A stretch of 5,906 nucleotides of DNA from Acidobacteriaceae bacterium (GCA_003164255.1 PLST01000626.1:364-6269), one strand, 5' to 3'. Positions 1-5,906 are shown, counted from the stretch's first letter. Numbers and translations: made by a program. Notes: a model not told the origin generated them from the sequence alone.

Positions 1-1
1 G

Positions 2-1891
2 CAGAGCGTCGAGTTTCTCAAGGGCGTAGCGGGTGTAGAAAGCGGCGTGGCTTCGGCCGGCGGTCTCATCGACTACGTCACCAAACGGCCTGTGGTTATC
101 AAGGCTCTCGATCTGGCCACCGACCATCGCGGCAGCGCGTATGGAGCGGTCGATCTGGGCAGATTGTTCGGCAGTCAAAAGCAGGTGGGCACACGCCTGA
201 ATCTGGCCGGCGAGCGAATGCAGAGCTACGTCAACGGAGCCGATGGGTGGCGTGCGATGATGGCGGGAGCTGCCGACTGGAAGATCTCACCGAAGGCAAC
301 CCTCAAGAACGACCTTGAGTTTCAACACAAAGTTGAGCGCTCCGTTTGCGGGTATCAACTTCTCGGCGGCGACGCCGTGCCCAACATGAGCCTCGTCCAT
401 CCCTCGACGATGCTTGGATTTCAATCTTGGGAGCGGCCGAACACCTTTGACACCTTCAACGCCGGCACTCGTCTTGACTACGATCTCGGCCCTTCGTGGA
501 AGGCATTTGCTGCTGGCAGTTACAGCCATTCGCTCATCGACGACAACGTAGTCTACGCCTACGGCTGCTACTACGAGGCGGACTGCAACACGGGTTCGGC
601 GCCGGAGCCATGGTTCTTCGCTCCTGACGGAACCTACGATATTTACGACTATCGAAACCCCGGTGAACGGCGCATCGACGCTGAAGGCGAAGCCATGGCG
701 ACCGGGCGCGTGAAGACCGGCGCAATCTCACAGGACCTTGCCGCTGGTGGCGAGCTTTTTGTGCGCAGCGTGCAGCAGCCCGGCTTCAATACCGTTGCCG
801 AGCCCTACGCATCGAACGGCGTCGTGCAGGATGGCGCGGTCTACACCTACGTAGGTTCCGAGAACATCTATCAGCCCATTGCTCCAGTCGATCTGGCCAC
901 AGCAGAGGCGCCCTTTGAAGCCGCAGGGCCGAGTCGCCTCTGGGAAGACAGCCATCAGGCAGCAGCCATTGTGCAGGATCGCGTTCATCTTCCCGGGCGA
1001 GTGCAGCTGATTGCGGGCGGGCGATTCGACTCACTCCACGATCACAACTACTCCGCCTACGCGAGCTGCTCCGATTTTTCCATTCCCGGTAATTGCGATC
1101 CTCAGTTGACCAGCAAGCTTGTCTGGCTGCCCACCTACGCGGCCACTTTCAATCCCATCGACAAACTCACGCTGTACGGAAACTACGGCGTGCTTTTGTC
1201 ACTGGGCCCGCAAGGACCCTTCTGGACCGATAACGGCAGCCAGTTTCTTGCGCCGTTCTTTTCAAGGCAAGTTGAAGTCGGAGCGAAATTCGAGCCCAGC
1301 CAGCGGATTCTTCTGACGAGTGCAATCTACCGCATGCGCTCGCCGTTCTTCTATCCCAAAATCCTTGCCGGTCCTGACAGCTTTTGCCCCAGCGGCGTCG
1401 CGGGAGACCAGTGCTTTGAGTCGGAAGGCCGTGAAACGCACGACGGCATCGAATTCAGCGCTGAAGGCAAGGCCGCGAATTGGCTTCGCCTCACGGCTTC
1501 ACTCGCTGCGATCAGTGGTATCTCAACCAACACGGGGACGCCTGCCTTCGATAACAAGCAGGTGATCAATTTGCCTCGTGTGCGGACGACGTTCTTTGCC
1601 GATCTGGCTGTGCCCCACGTGCGCGGTCTCAGTTTGATGCCCGGCTGGGGATACACCGACAGCAAGGAGGCCACGCGCGACGACGCCGTTCGCGTTGGCG
1701 GTTACAACCTCTTCAACCTTGGCGCTCGCTATACACCCGGAGGCGAGCAGGGCCACGTAACCGTGCGCATATACGCTGACAACATTACCGACAAGCGCTA
1801 CTGGAAAGACACCGGCGCCAACTACGGCGATACCTTCATCCATCTGGGTGCGCCCACAACGGTCCGCCTCTCCGCCCATTACACTTTCTAG
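2..1891 (+). CDS. TonB-dependent outer-membrane receptor, siderophore-receptor-like (5' end missing)
   Basis: Outer-membrane beta-barrel receptor that imports a scarce ligand using energy from TonB-ExbB-ExbD. The reading frame is open to the left edge, giving 629 residues. The GTG at 47 is internal, because codons from position 2 already encode the end of the plug domain (VEFLKGVAGVESG, then GGLIDYVTKRP), matching the family's 'vevLkGpagv..G...GGviNyvTKrP' plug signature. The rest is the barrel. Near the C-terminus are DNITDKRYW and HLGAPTTVRLSAHYTF, which resemble the 'NlfDkrYw...lGaPrtv.ls..yrF' ending of ferrisiderophore-type receptors, including the terminal Phe used by the BAM insertion machinery. 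The signal peptide, any TonB box and the first part of the plug (perhaps 100-170 residues) lie outside the window. Three close Cys pairs (codons at 566/584, 1067/1094, 1385/1412) probably sit in surface loops. The similarity points to siderophores, but the downstream kinase and PnuC-type transporter suggest a vitamin instead. Family certain; ligand unknown. Confidence 0.93.
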   Translation, partial: QSVEFLKGVAGVESGVASAGGLIDYVTKRPVVIKALDLATDHRGSAYGAVDLGRLFGSQKQVGTRLNLAGERMQSYVNGADGWRAMMAGAADWKISPKATLKNDLEFQHKVERSVCGYQLLGGDAVPNMSLVHPSTMLGFQSWERPNTFDTFNAGTRLDYDLGPSWKAFAAGSYSHSLIDDNVVYAYGCYYEADCNTGSAPEPWFFAPDGTYDIYDYRNPGERRIDAEGEAMATGRVKTGAISQDLAAGGELFVRSVQQPGFNTVAEPYASNGVVQDGAVYTYVGSENIYQPIAPVDLATAEAPFEAAGPSRLWEDSHQAAAIVQDRVHLPGRVQLIAGGRFDSLHDHNYSAYASCSDFSIPGNCDPQLTSKLVWLPTYAATFNPIDKLTLYGNYGVLLSLGPQGPFWTDNGSQFLAPFFSRQVEVGAKFEPSQRILLTSAIYRMRSPFFYPKILAGPDSFCPSGVAGDQCFESEGRETHDGIEFSAEGKAANWLRLTASLAAISGISTNTGTPAFDNKQVINLPRVRTTFFADLAVPHVRGLSLMPGWGYTDSKEATRDDAVRVGGYNLFNLGARYTPGGEQGHVTVRIYADNITDKRYWKDTGANYGDTFIHLGAPTTVRLSAHYTF

Positions 1892-1906
1892 GATGACCGC
1901 TTGGGC

Positions 1907-1912
1907 GAAGGA
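1907..1912 (+). promoter_or_regulatory. Probable ribosome binding site for the kinase gene
   Basis: GAAGGA lies 10 nt before the ATG at 1923. The competing ATG at 1893, one base after the receptor's TAG, has no purine-rich stretch at a usable distance, and neither does the ATG at 1950. This site is the reason 1923 is preferred. The spacing is slightly long, so the choice is moderate rather than firm. Confidence 0.45.
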
Positions 1913-1922
1913 TGACCTGCGA

Positions 1923-3110
1923 ATGCGCGCGAGCCAAAAAGTACATGGTATGGACGGCACGCTGGTCCCTCCCGACTGGCCACCGCTGACGCTTGCCGAA
2001 GTGCGCGCGTTGCTCTCGCGCTTTCCCGCTCTCAGTGAACCGATAGAGATCGTCTCGACCAGCCCGCGACCGCTCTCTGCCGCCGGAGTCATCAGCACAT
2101 CCAGTGGCCGCGTCTTCGTCAAACGCCATCACCTTACTGTGCGCGATCCCGAAGGATTGCGTGAGGAACACCGTTTTCTTGCGCATCTTTTTCATGCGGG
2201 AGTTCCGGTTCCGCGAGTCTATGCCTCGGTGAACGGCCACACGGCAATCCAGATCGGCGAGTGGACCTATGAAGTCCACGCCACGCCGGAAGGCGTCGAT
2301 CTCTATGAGGATGCAATCTCGTGGACGCCCTTCCGCACTTCTGCTCACGCGTATGCGGTGGGGCAGGCACTGGCGCAGCTTCATCTTGCATCCAGGGAGT
2401 TCGTAGCTCCGCGTCGCAAAACGCAACCGCTTGTCGCGAGCTTCACGATCTTCGCTGCGCCTGACCCGGTTCGCGAGCTGGACCGCTATCTTGAGGCGCG
2501 CCCGGCATTGGCTACAGATGCGCCAGTGCGCGATCATGGCCGGCAGGCGCTCGAACTGCTGGCGCCTTTCCATGCGCAGCTCCAGCCGCTTCTCCCGTTC
2601 CTTCCGCCGCTGTGGACGCACAACGACCTGCACTCGTCCAATCTGTTCTGGAGCGACACCAGCGATAGCGCGCAGGCTACGGCCATCATCGACTTCGGCC
2701 TCGCCGACCGCACCAACGCCGTCCACGATCTCGCGCACGCTATTGAGCGCAACATCGTCGAGTGGCTCGTGCTGGTCAACGATCCTGCGCATCCTGACAA
2801 TGTGCCGATTCATCTCGATCATCTGTCTGCGCTGCTCGACGGCTACGAATCCATCCGCCCCCTCTCCGCGGAAGAGGCCGCTGCCCTGGCGCCCATGACT
2901 ACCCTCTGCCATGCGGAGTTCGCGCTTTCTGAGGCGGACTATTTTCTTGGAGTGCTTCACTCTCAAGACAAGGCGCAGATGGCTCACGATGGATGGCTCG
3001 TTGGCCACGCGCGTTGGTTTGGCAGCAACGCCGGCAAGCACCTGTTGAAAGCAATCGAGCAATGGGCCGGGTCGCGCAGTCGTCGCCCGATGGAAGCAGG
3101 CAAGCCATGA
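1923..3110 (+). CDS. APH/choline-kinase-fold phosphotransferase (thiamine- or homoserine-kinase-like)
   Basis: ATP-dependent small-molecule kinase of the aminoglycoside phosphotransferase (APH) superfamily, 395 aa, cytoplasmic. Visible landmarks are the ATP-binding Lys in FVKRH (K67), EEHRFLAHL with the probable salt-bridge Glu (E81/E82), the catalytic loop HNDLHSSN (H233, D235, N240), the metal-binding IIDFG (D257) and the following HDLAHAIE. All catalytic positions are intact, so an active enzyme is expected. Length is somewhat above the usual 300-350 aa. The superfamily includes thiamine kinase, homoserine kinase II, choline kinase and aminoglycoside kinases. Sequence alone does not choose between them. 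The gene follows the receptor gene almost directly and overlaps the PnuC-type transporter gene by 4 nt (ATGA), so it probably phosphorylates the substrate those two import, trapping it in the cell; that role is inferred. Start alternatives are ATG 1893 and ATG 1950; a GTG at 1848 would overlap the receptor by 44 nt and is less likely. Confidence 0.88.
   Translation: MRASQKVHGMDGTLVPPDWPPLTLAEVRALLSRFPALSEPIEIVSTSPRPLSAAGVISTSSGRVFVKRHHLTVRDPEGLREEHRFLAHLFHAGVPVPRVYASVNGHTAIQIGEWTYEVHATPEGVDLYEDAISWTPFRTSAHAYAVGQALAQLHLASREFVAPRRKTQPLVASFTIFAAPDPVRELDRYLEARPALATDAPVRDHGRQALELLAPFHAQLQPLLPFLPPLWTHNDLHSSNLFWSDTSDSAQATAIIDFGLADRTNAVHDLAHAIERNIVEWLVLVNDPAHPDNVPIHLDHLSALLDGYESIRPLSAEEAAALAPMTTLCHAEFALSEADYFLGVLHSQDKAQMAHDGWLVGHARWFGSNAGKHLLKAIEQWAGSRSRRPMEAGKP
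3092..3100 (+). promoter_or_regulatory. Ribosome binding site region for the PnuC-family gene, inside the kinase 3' end
   Basis: GGAAG at 3092-3096 and AGG at 3098-3100 precede the ATG at 3107 by 10 and 6 nt. The ATG overlaps the kinase stop as ATGA (3107-3110), an arrangement typical of translational coupling, so the transporter is probably made in step with the kinase. This fixes the transporter start at 3107 although its frame stays open further upstream. Confidence 0.6.
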
Positions 3111-3697
3111 ACTGGCCTGCGATCGCAAACTATTTAGCGGAGCACGGACTTGAGATTGTAGGCACCGTTACCACAATTCTCGGCATCTGGCTCACGACGC
3201 GCCGCGTGCTCCTTTGCTGGCCTGTGGTGCTTTTGGCGGATGTGCTTTACCTGGTAGTTTTCTATCGGGCGCGCCTGTTCTCTGACGCGCTCCTGCAAAT
3301 CTTTTTCGTGGTCTTCACGCTTTATGGCTGGTGGCACTGGTGGCGGGGAGTGGTTGAGGAGGGCGAAGTTCGGGTGGTTCCTTTGCCTTTGCGCGGCTGG
3401 CTGGCCGGGCTGGCGGCAGGCGCCGTGGGATCTTTTCTTTTGGGCTGGCTGATGGTGCGCATTGGCGCAGCGTTGCCTCACTTGGATGCCGCGCTCACCA
3501 GCTACTCGCTTGTCGCCAGCTGGTGGCAGGCGCGCAAACACATCGCCAGCTGGTGGCTCTGGATTGCGGTCGACCTCATCTACATTGGCGAGTATATCTA
3601 CAAGGATCTGAACACGACGGCTGCTCTCTATGCGGTTCTTGTTGGTCTGGCCGTACTCGGGCTGCGCGACTGGCGCCGCGCCCCGGTAACTGCCTAA
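3107..3697 (+). CDS. PnuC-family inner-membrane vitamin transporter (NMN_transporter family)
   Basis: Small integral membrane protein of 196 aa that lets a B-vitamin-type substrate cross the inner membrane by facilitated diffusion. Family members carry nicotinamide riboside (PnuC), thiamine (PnuT) or riboflavin (PnuX). Hydrophobic segments lie near residues 15-29, 34-53, 60-74, 97-118, 128-140, 147-165 and 171-187, agreeing with the family's seven helices. Family signatures are the aromatic YGWWHWW (73-79) after LLQIFFVVF, the ARKHIASWWLWIAVD stretch (142-156), and IGEYIYKDLNTTAALY (160-175), matching 'W..WI.vDv..ig.Yi.kgl..ta.LY'. Length is normal to slightly short. Start at 3107 is set by the ATGA overlap with the kinase; longer forms add a polar, non-conserved stretch. 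Transport by these proteins is not energised, and the substrate is retained by phosphorylation, which fits the kinase directly upstream. The neighbouring receptor supplies the outer-membrane step. Thiamine is a plausible substrate, nicotinamide riboside the main alternative. No gene symbol is given because the substrate is unresolved. Confidence 0.9.
   Translation: MNWPAIANYLAEHGLEIVGTVTTILGIWLTTRRVLLCWPVVLLADVLYLVVFYRARLFSDALLQIFFVVFTLYGWWHWWRGVVEEGEVRVVPLPLRGWLAGLAAGAVGSFLLGWLMVRIGAALPHLDAALTSYSLVASWWQARKHIASWWLWIAVDLIYIGEYIYKDLNTTAALYAVLVGLAVLGLRDWRRAPVTA
3513..3557 (+). repeat. 15-nt direct repeat, 30 nt apart, within the PnuC-family gene
   Basis: TCGCCAGCTGGTGGC occurs at 3513-3527 and again at 3543-3557, exactly ten codons apart. 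Each copy encodes (V/I)ASWW with identical codons. Each copy also contains the palindrome CCAGCTGG. The spacing of Trp residues here fits the family, so the repeat may simply reflect coding constraint plus codon bias rather than a functional DNA element. Confidence 0.6.
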
Positions 3698-4665
3698 ATT
3701 GCCGCCTGCACCACGTTCTCAAGAGGCTCGCCCTTCAAATAGCGGCGCACTTCACCGCTCGCCGTGCGCATGCCGCGCAGCGAAAACTCCTTGCTCGACC
3801 CGCCAATGTGTGGCGTGATCATCAAATTCGGGCAGCTCCAAAGCGGATGCACCTCCGGAAGCGGTTCAGGATCGGTTACATCGATTGCCGCCCGAATCCG
3901 GCCTGAATGCAACGCTTCCACCAACGCCTCTGTGTTCACGATTGGCCCGCGCGCGGCGTTCACCAGCAAAGCTCCCTGCTTCATCAAACGGAGTTGACGG
4001 CTGCCGATCAAATCCTTTGTCTCATCGGTCGAAGGCAGAATCAGCACCACCACATCGGCCCGGGGAAGCAGAGTGTCGAGTTCGCTTACGGCGCGAACCT
4101 GTTCCGCGCTGCGCGCCGTGCGCGCAATCCGCATCACATGCGTATGGAAAGGCGTCAGCATACGCTCGATCTCCTTGCCAATGGAGCCGTGGCCCACCAG
4201 CAGCACCGTCTTGCCCGTCAGTTCCTCGAGCATCACGGGAGGATAAATGGGCCGCTTGTCGCCTGTGATCTCCGCGTAATGGCTGGGAGCCTCGAAGCGC
4301 CGCTTCCACTTGCCCTCCCGCTGAATCTCGTAGTACATCGGGAAGTATTTGAGCATGGCCAGAATTGCGCCGAGAGTCCATTCTGCCGTGCAGATGTTAT
4401 GCGCGCCGCGCGCATTGCAGATGGTCACATGCGGCCCCACCAGCGGCGGTATCCACTCAGTACCCGCCATAAGTGAAAGCACGAGCCGCACGCCCCGCAG
4501 CCATGGCCAGGCGAGCGCAGCCCGGTTTGCATAAGGATTCGGAATCCACACATCGATTTCGATCTCGCGATCGGGGGGATCCTGAATCGCGATCATCTCT
4601 ACTCCCTCGGGAAAATCGCGAAGGAGCTCGACCGGCAATATCTCTGGATATCCAATTCGTAGCAT
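3694..4665 (-). CDS. D-isomer-specific 2-hydroxyacid dehydrogenase family protein
   Basis: Cytoplasmic oxidoreductase that interconverts a 2-hydroxyacid and a 2-oxoacid with a nicotinamide cofactor; 323 aa, normal for the family. Landmarks: substrate-domain motif LMAGTEW (65-71); the NARGAHN...AEW segment (84-96); nucleotide-binding GHGSIG (158-163); LLPRADVVVLILP (199-211) and NAARGPIVN with catalytic Arg239; DVTDPEPLP with Glu267; and TPHIGG with His286. The Arg-Glu-His set is complete. After the second strand of the nucleotide fold (HVMRIARTAR, 176-185) there are arginines where NAD-specific members carry Asp, suggesting NADP(H). The 'VLLVG.GSIG...DVTDPEPLP..HPLW' style recalls uncharacterised members and glyoxylate/hydroxypyruvate reductases; the substrate cannot be read from the sequence. 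The start is uncertain: ATG 4665 begins exactly at the conserved MLRIGYPE, while ATG 4704 adds 13 residues; neither has a good ribosome site. The gene converges on the transporter gene with overlapping stop codons and diverges from the exporter-like gene. No functional link to its neighbours is evident. Confidence 0.92.
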   Translation of the reverse strand: MLRIGYPEILPVELLRDFPEGVEMIAIQDPPDREIEIDVWIPNPYANRAALAWPWLRGVRLVLSLMAGTEWIPPLVGPHVTICNARGAHNICTAEWTLGAILAMLKYFPMYYEIQREGKWKRRFEAPSHYAEITGDKRPIYPPVMLEELTGKTVLLVGHGSIGKEIERMLTPFHTHVMRIARTARSAEQVRAVSELDTLLPRADVVVLILPSTDETKDLIGSRQLRLMKQGALLVNAARGPIVNTEALVEALHSGRIRAAIDVTDPEPLPEVHPLWSCPNLMITPHIGGSSKEFSLRGMRTASGEVRRYLKGEPLENVVQAAI

Positions 4666-4788
4666 GAGTATTGAGAGTGGCCAGCGTGGGAAGCGACCGT
4701 GCATCTATGCTACCGCAGCAGTAGCGCACCCTGCACTCATTACTGCGGATCGGCGTAACTGTGAGAAAATTCAACCCGGATCACACCC
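4666..4788. promoter_or_regulatory. Divergent intergenic region between the dehydrogenase and FUSC-like genes
   Basis: These 123 nt must hold the start signals of both flanking genes. No strong sigma-70 promoter is visible. On the minus strand, TAGCAT (plus-strand 4707-4712) matches four of six -10 positions but lacks a good -35. If it is used, transcription would start near 4700, which favours the dehydrogenase start at 4665 over 4704. On the plus strand, GAAAAT (4765-4770) is an equally weak -10. An imperfect inverted repeat at 4713-4748 lies centrally. The FUSC-like gene has only a weak GGA (4778-4780) before its ATG. Confidence 0.35.
4713..4748. repeat. Imperfect inverted repeat, possible operator
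   Basis: Left arm CCGCAGCAGTA (4713-4723) and right arm TACTGCGG (4741-4748) pair over 8 bp if GCA in the left arm is skipped, or over 6 bp (CCGCAG/CTGCGG) without a bulge. The arms are 17 nt apart and lie between two divergent genes, a usual place for a regulator site. There is no run of T after it, so it is not an intrinsic terminator. A repeat this short may occur by chance. Confidence 0.3.
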
Positions 4789-5906
4789 ATGCGGCTTCGC
4801 CTCAAAAAAACGCATTCCCAGCAGCAACTTGCTGTCAAGCTACGCGTTGAGCCGGAGCACTCCACCTTACTCACATGGGAACGCCGGCGCCTTCTCATTC
4901 ATGCCGCAAAGACGGCGCTGGCCGCTGCGCTTTGCTGGTGGCTGGCCATGCGCTTCGGCCTGCACGACGGCTATTGGGGTTCCATCAGCGCCATTATTGT
5001 TCTACAGTCCGATGTGGGTTCCACAATAGGCGCCTCGCGCGAGCGGCTGCTTGGCACGTTGATTGGCGCCCTGCTGGGCTTCTCCTTTTCGCTCTTCGGG
5101 CCACTGCTTGTCAGCTACATTCTGGCGATCCTGGCCGCAGTCATCGTCTCCGGCTTGCTTGGCTTCCGCAACAGCTCGAGACTGGCCTGCGTCACCATCA
5201 CCATTATCATGCTGGTGCATAAAGAAGGCCCACGCTGGGGTCTGGCCTTCGATCGCGTGGGCGAAGTGCTACTCGGCATCATCGTCGCTTTGGCTGTCAC
5301 CACGTTCGTTCTTCCTGACCGCGCCCGCCTGCGTCTGCGCGACGGCCTTGCCCAGGAGTTTCTCTTACTGGGAAGCCTGTTTGAGGCAATCCTCGAAGGA
5401 TTTCGTGGAGCGCCTTCGCCCCACCTGGCGGATTTGCGGGCCGACGTCGAAGCCCTGGTGCGTGTGAACAGCACGCTCCTCGAGGCCGCGCGCAATGAGC
5501 CCTCCGGCGGACCCGGATGGCGCGAAGGCCTCGTCATGCTTTCGCAATTCGGCCATTCCATCTTTGATGCTTTGCTGGCATTGCAGTTTTCGGTCGAGGG
5601 CAGCCGCGAAGATGGATTTGCCCTGCAACTGGAGCCTGCGCTCGGAAAGCTGGCCGTGGATATTCGCTCAGGCTTCCATCACGTGGCGGCCTGCATTCAC
5701 AAGTGGCAGTTCGCCGCTGCCCCGCCGAACATCAATCTTGAGCAGGACATCGCGGACCTTGAAGCGCGTATGGATGTTGTGCGCCACACCGGGATAGGCT
5801 TCTCGCAGAACGAGATCTTGCGAGCCTATGCTGTTCAGCTTCACCTCAAGCAAATCGCGCGGCTGCTGCGCGCCTCGCGTGTTGAGACCAGCCAAGCCGT
5901 CGGCGA
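4789..5906 (+). CDS. FUSC / aromatic-acid-exporter-like membrane protein (3' end missing)
   Basis: Inner-membrane protein resembling the fusaric acid resistance (FUSC) and aromatic acid exporter families, whose characterised members export aromatic carboxylic acids or related toxic compounds. The first 372 residues are in the window and the frame stays open to the right edge. A polar N-terminus of about 33 residues is followed by six hydrophobic helices, about 36-57, 62-76, 86-105, 107-126, 131-144 and 155-176. Between helices two and three lies the recognisable GYWGSISAIIVLQSD...RERLLGTLIGALLG stretch (61-97), matching the family pattern 'yWa.isa.ivlqp...s......R..GT.iGa..g'. After DRARLRLRD (177-185) comes a long helical, probably cytoplasmic domain. 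ATG 4789 is the only start before the first helix, since a TGA at 4762-4764 closes the frame upstream. The gene diverges from the dehydrogenase gene. Whether it exports organic acids, and whether a partner membrane-fusion protein follows, lies beyond the window. Family assignment is good; substrate unknown. Confidence 0.85.
   Translation, partial: MRLRLKKTHSQQQLAVKLRVEPEHSTLLTWERRRLLIHAAKTALAAALCWWLAMRFGLHDGYWGSISAIIVLQSDVGSTIGASRERLLGTLIGALLGFSFSLFGPLLVSYILAILAAVIVSGLLGFRNSSRLACVTITIIMLVHKEGPRWGLAFDRVGEVLLGIIVALAVTTFVLPDRARLRLRDGLAQEFLLLGSLFEAILEGFRGAPSPHLADLRADVEALVRVNSTLLEAARNEPSGGPGWREGLVMLSQFGHSIFDALLALQFSVEGSREDGFALQLEPALGKLAVDIRSGFHHVAACIHKWQFAAAPPNINLEQDIADLEARMDVVRHTGIGFSQNEILRAYAVQLHLKQIARLLRASRVETSQAVG

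Noticed and set aside
47..49. GTG as the start of the receptor gene
   Set aside because: The codons upstream to the window edge continue the plug domain in frame, so the true start is outside the window.
108..900. Repeated TCGATCTGGCCAC at 108-120 and 888-900
   Set aside because: Both copies encode DLAT in the receptor; a 13-nt match far apart in one gene is probably codon bias.
1848..1850. GTG as the kinase start
   Set aside because: It would overlap the receptor's conserved C-terminal coding region by 44 nt, and later ATG codons fit better.
1523..2122. 199-codon minus-strand open frame across the receptor-kinase junction
   Set aside because: No recognisable motif; it is opposite the receptor's conserved C-terminal strands and looks like a shadow.
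2993..3106. Upstream extension of the PnuC-family protein
   Set aside because: The extra 38 residues are polar, lie wholly inside the kinase gene and precede the normal family N-terminus; the ATGA overlap start is better supported.
1923..3110. Aminoglycoside resistance gene
   Set aside because: The fold is shared with many metabolic kinases and the operon context is nutrient uptake; no mobile element or resistance gene is nearby.
1836..3128. 430-codon open frame on the minus strand opposite the kinase gene
   Set aside because: It lies antisense to a gene with a complete catalytic motif set, its translation is Arg-rich with no recognisable domain, and such antisense frames are common in GC-rich coding DNA.
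3765..3779. TGCGC/GCGCA hairpin as a terminator of the transporter operon
   Set aside because: Only a 5-bp stem, no following T-run, and it lies in the dehydrogenase coding sequence.
3907..4476. 189-codon plus-strand open frame within the dehydrogenase region
   Set aside because: Antisense to the conserved nucleotide-binding and catalytic motifs of the dehydrogenase; its translation is His/Gln/Arg-rich and domain-free.

Overview
The window holds five protein-coding genes packed almost end to end. Three lie on the plus strand (about 1-3697), one on the minus strand (3694-4665), and one more on the plus strand runs off the right edge (4789-5906). The first and last genes are cut by the window ends. 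I see no RNA gene, mobile element, CRISPR array or origin. The DNA is moderately GC-rich. A TonB-dependent outer-membrane receptor means a Gram-negative (diderm) cell. Overall protein style and gene density fit a soil or aquatic bacterium, possibly an Acidobacteriota (Terriglobales-like) species, but that assignment is only an impression.

Left region (1-3697): a three-gene operon in the order outer-membrane TonB-dependent receptor, APH-fold small-molecule kinase, PnuC-family inner-membrane vitamin transporter. The receptor and kinase genes are 1 or 31 nt apart, depending on the kinase start. The kinase and transporter genes share an ATGA overlap. The three proteins form a logical import path: receptor across the outer membrane, PnuC-type facilitator across the inner membrane, and a kinase that phosphorylates the substrate so it stays in the cell. 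PnuC relatives carry nicotinamide riboside, thiamine (PnuT) or riboflavin (PnuX). A non-P-loop APH-type kinase next to one makes thiamine salvage the most attractive guess. Nothing in the window proves the substrate, and the region where a riboswitch would lie is off the left edge.

Middle region (3694-4665): a D-2-hydroxyacid dehydrogenase on the minus strand, convergent with the transporter gene. The two stop codons overlap, so no intergenic terminator fits between them. The catalytic Arg/Glu/His residues and the nucleotide-binding glycine motif are present, and the sequence suggests a preference for NADP(H).

Right region (4666-5906): a 123-nt divergent intergenic stretch with an imperfect inverted repeat, then the first 372 codons of a FUSC/aromatic-acid-exporter-like membrane protein. 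Its six N-terminal membrane helices and part of its cytoplasmic helical domain are inside the window.
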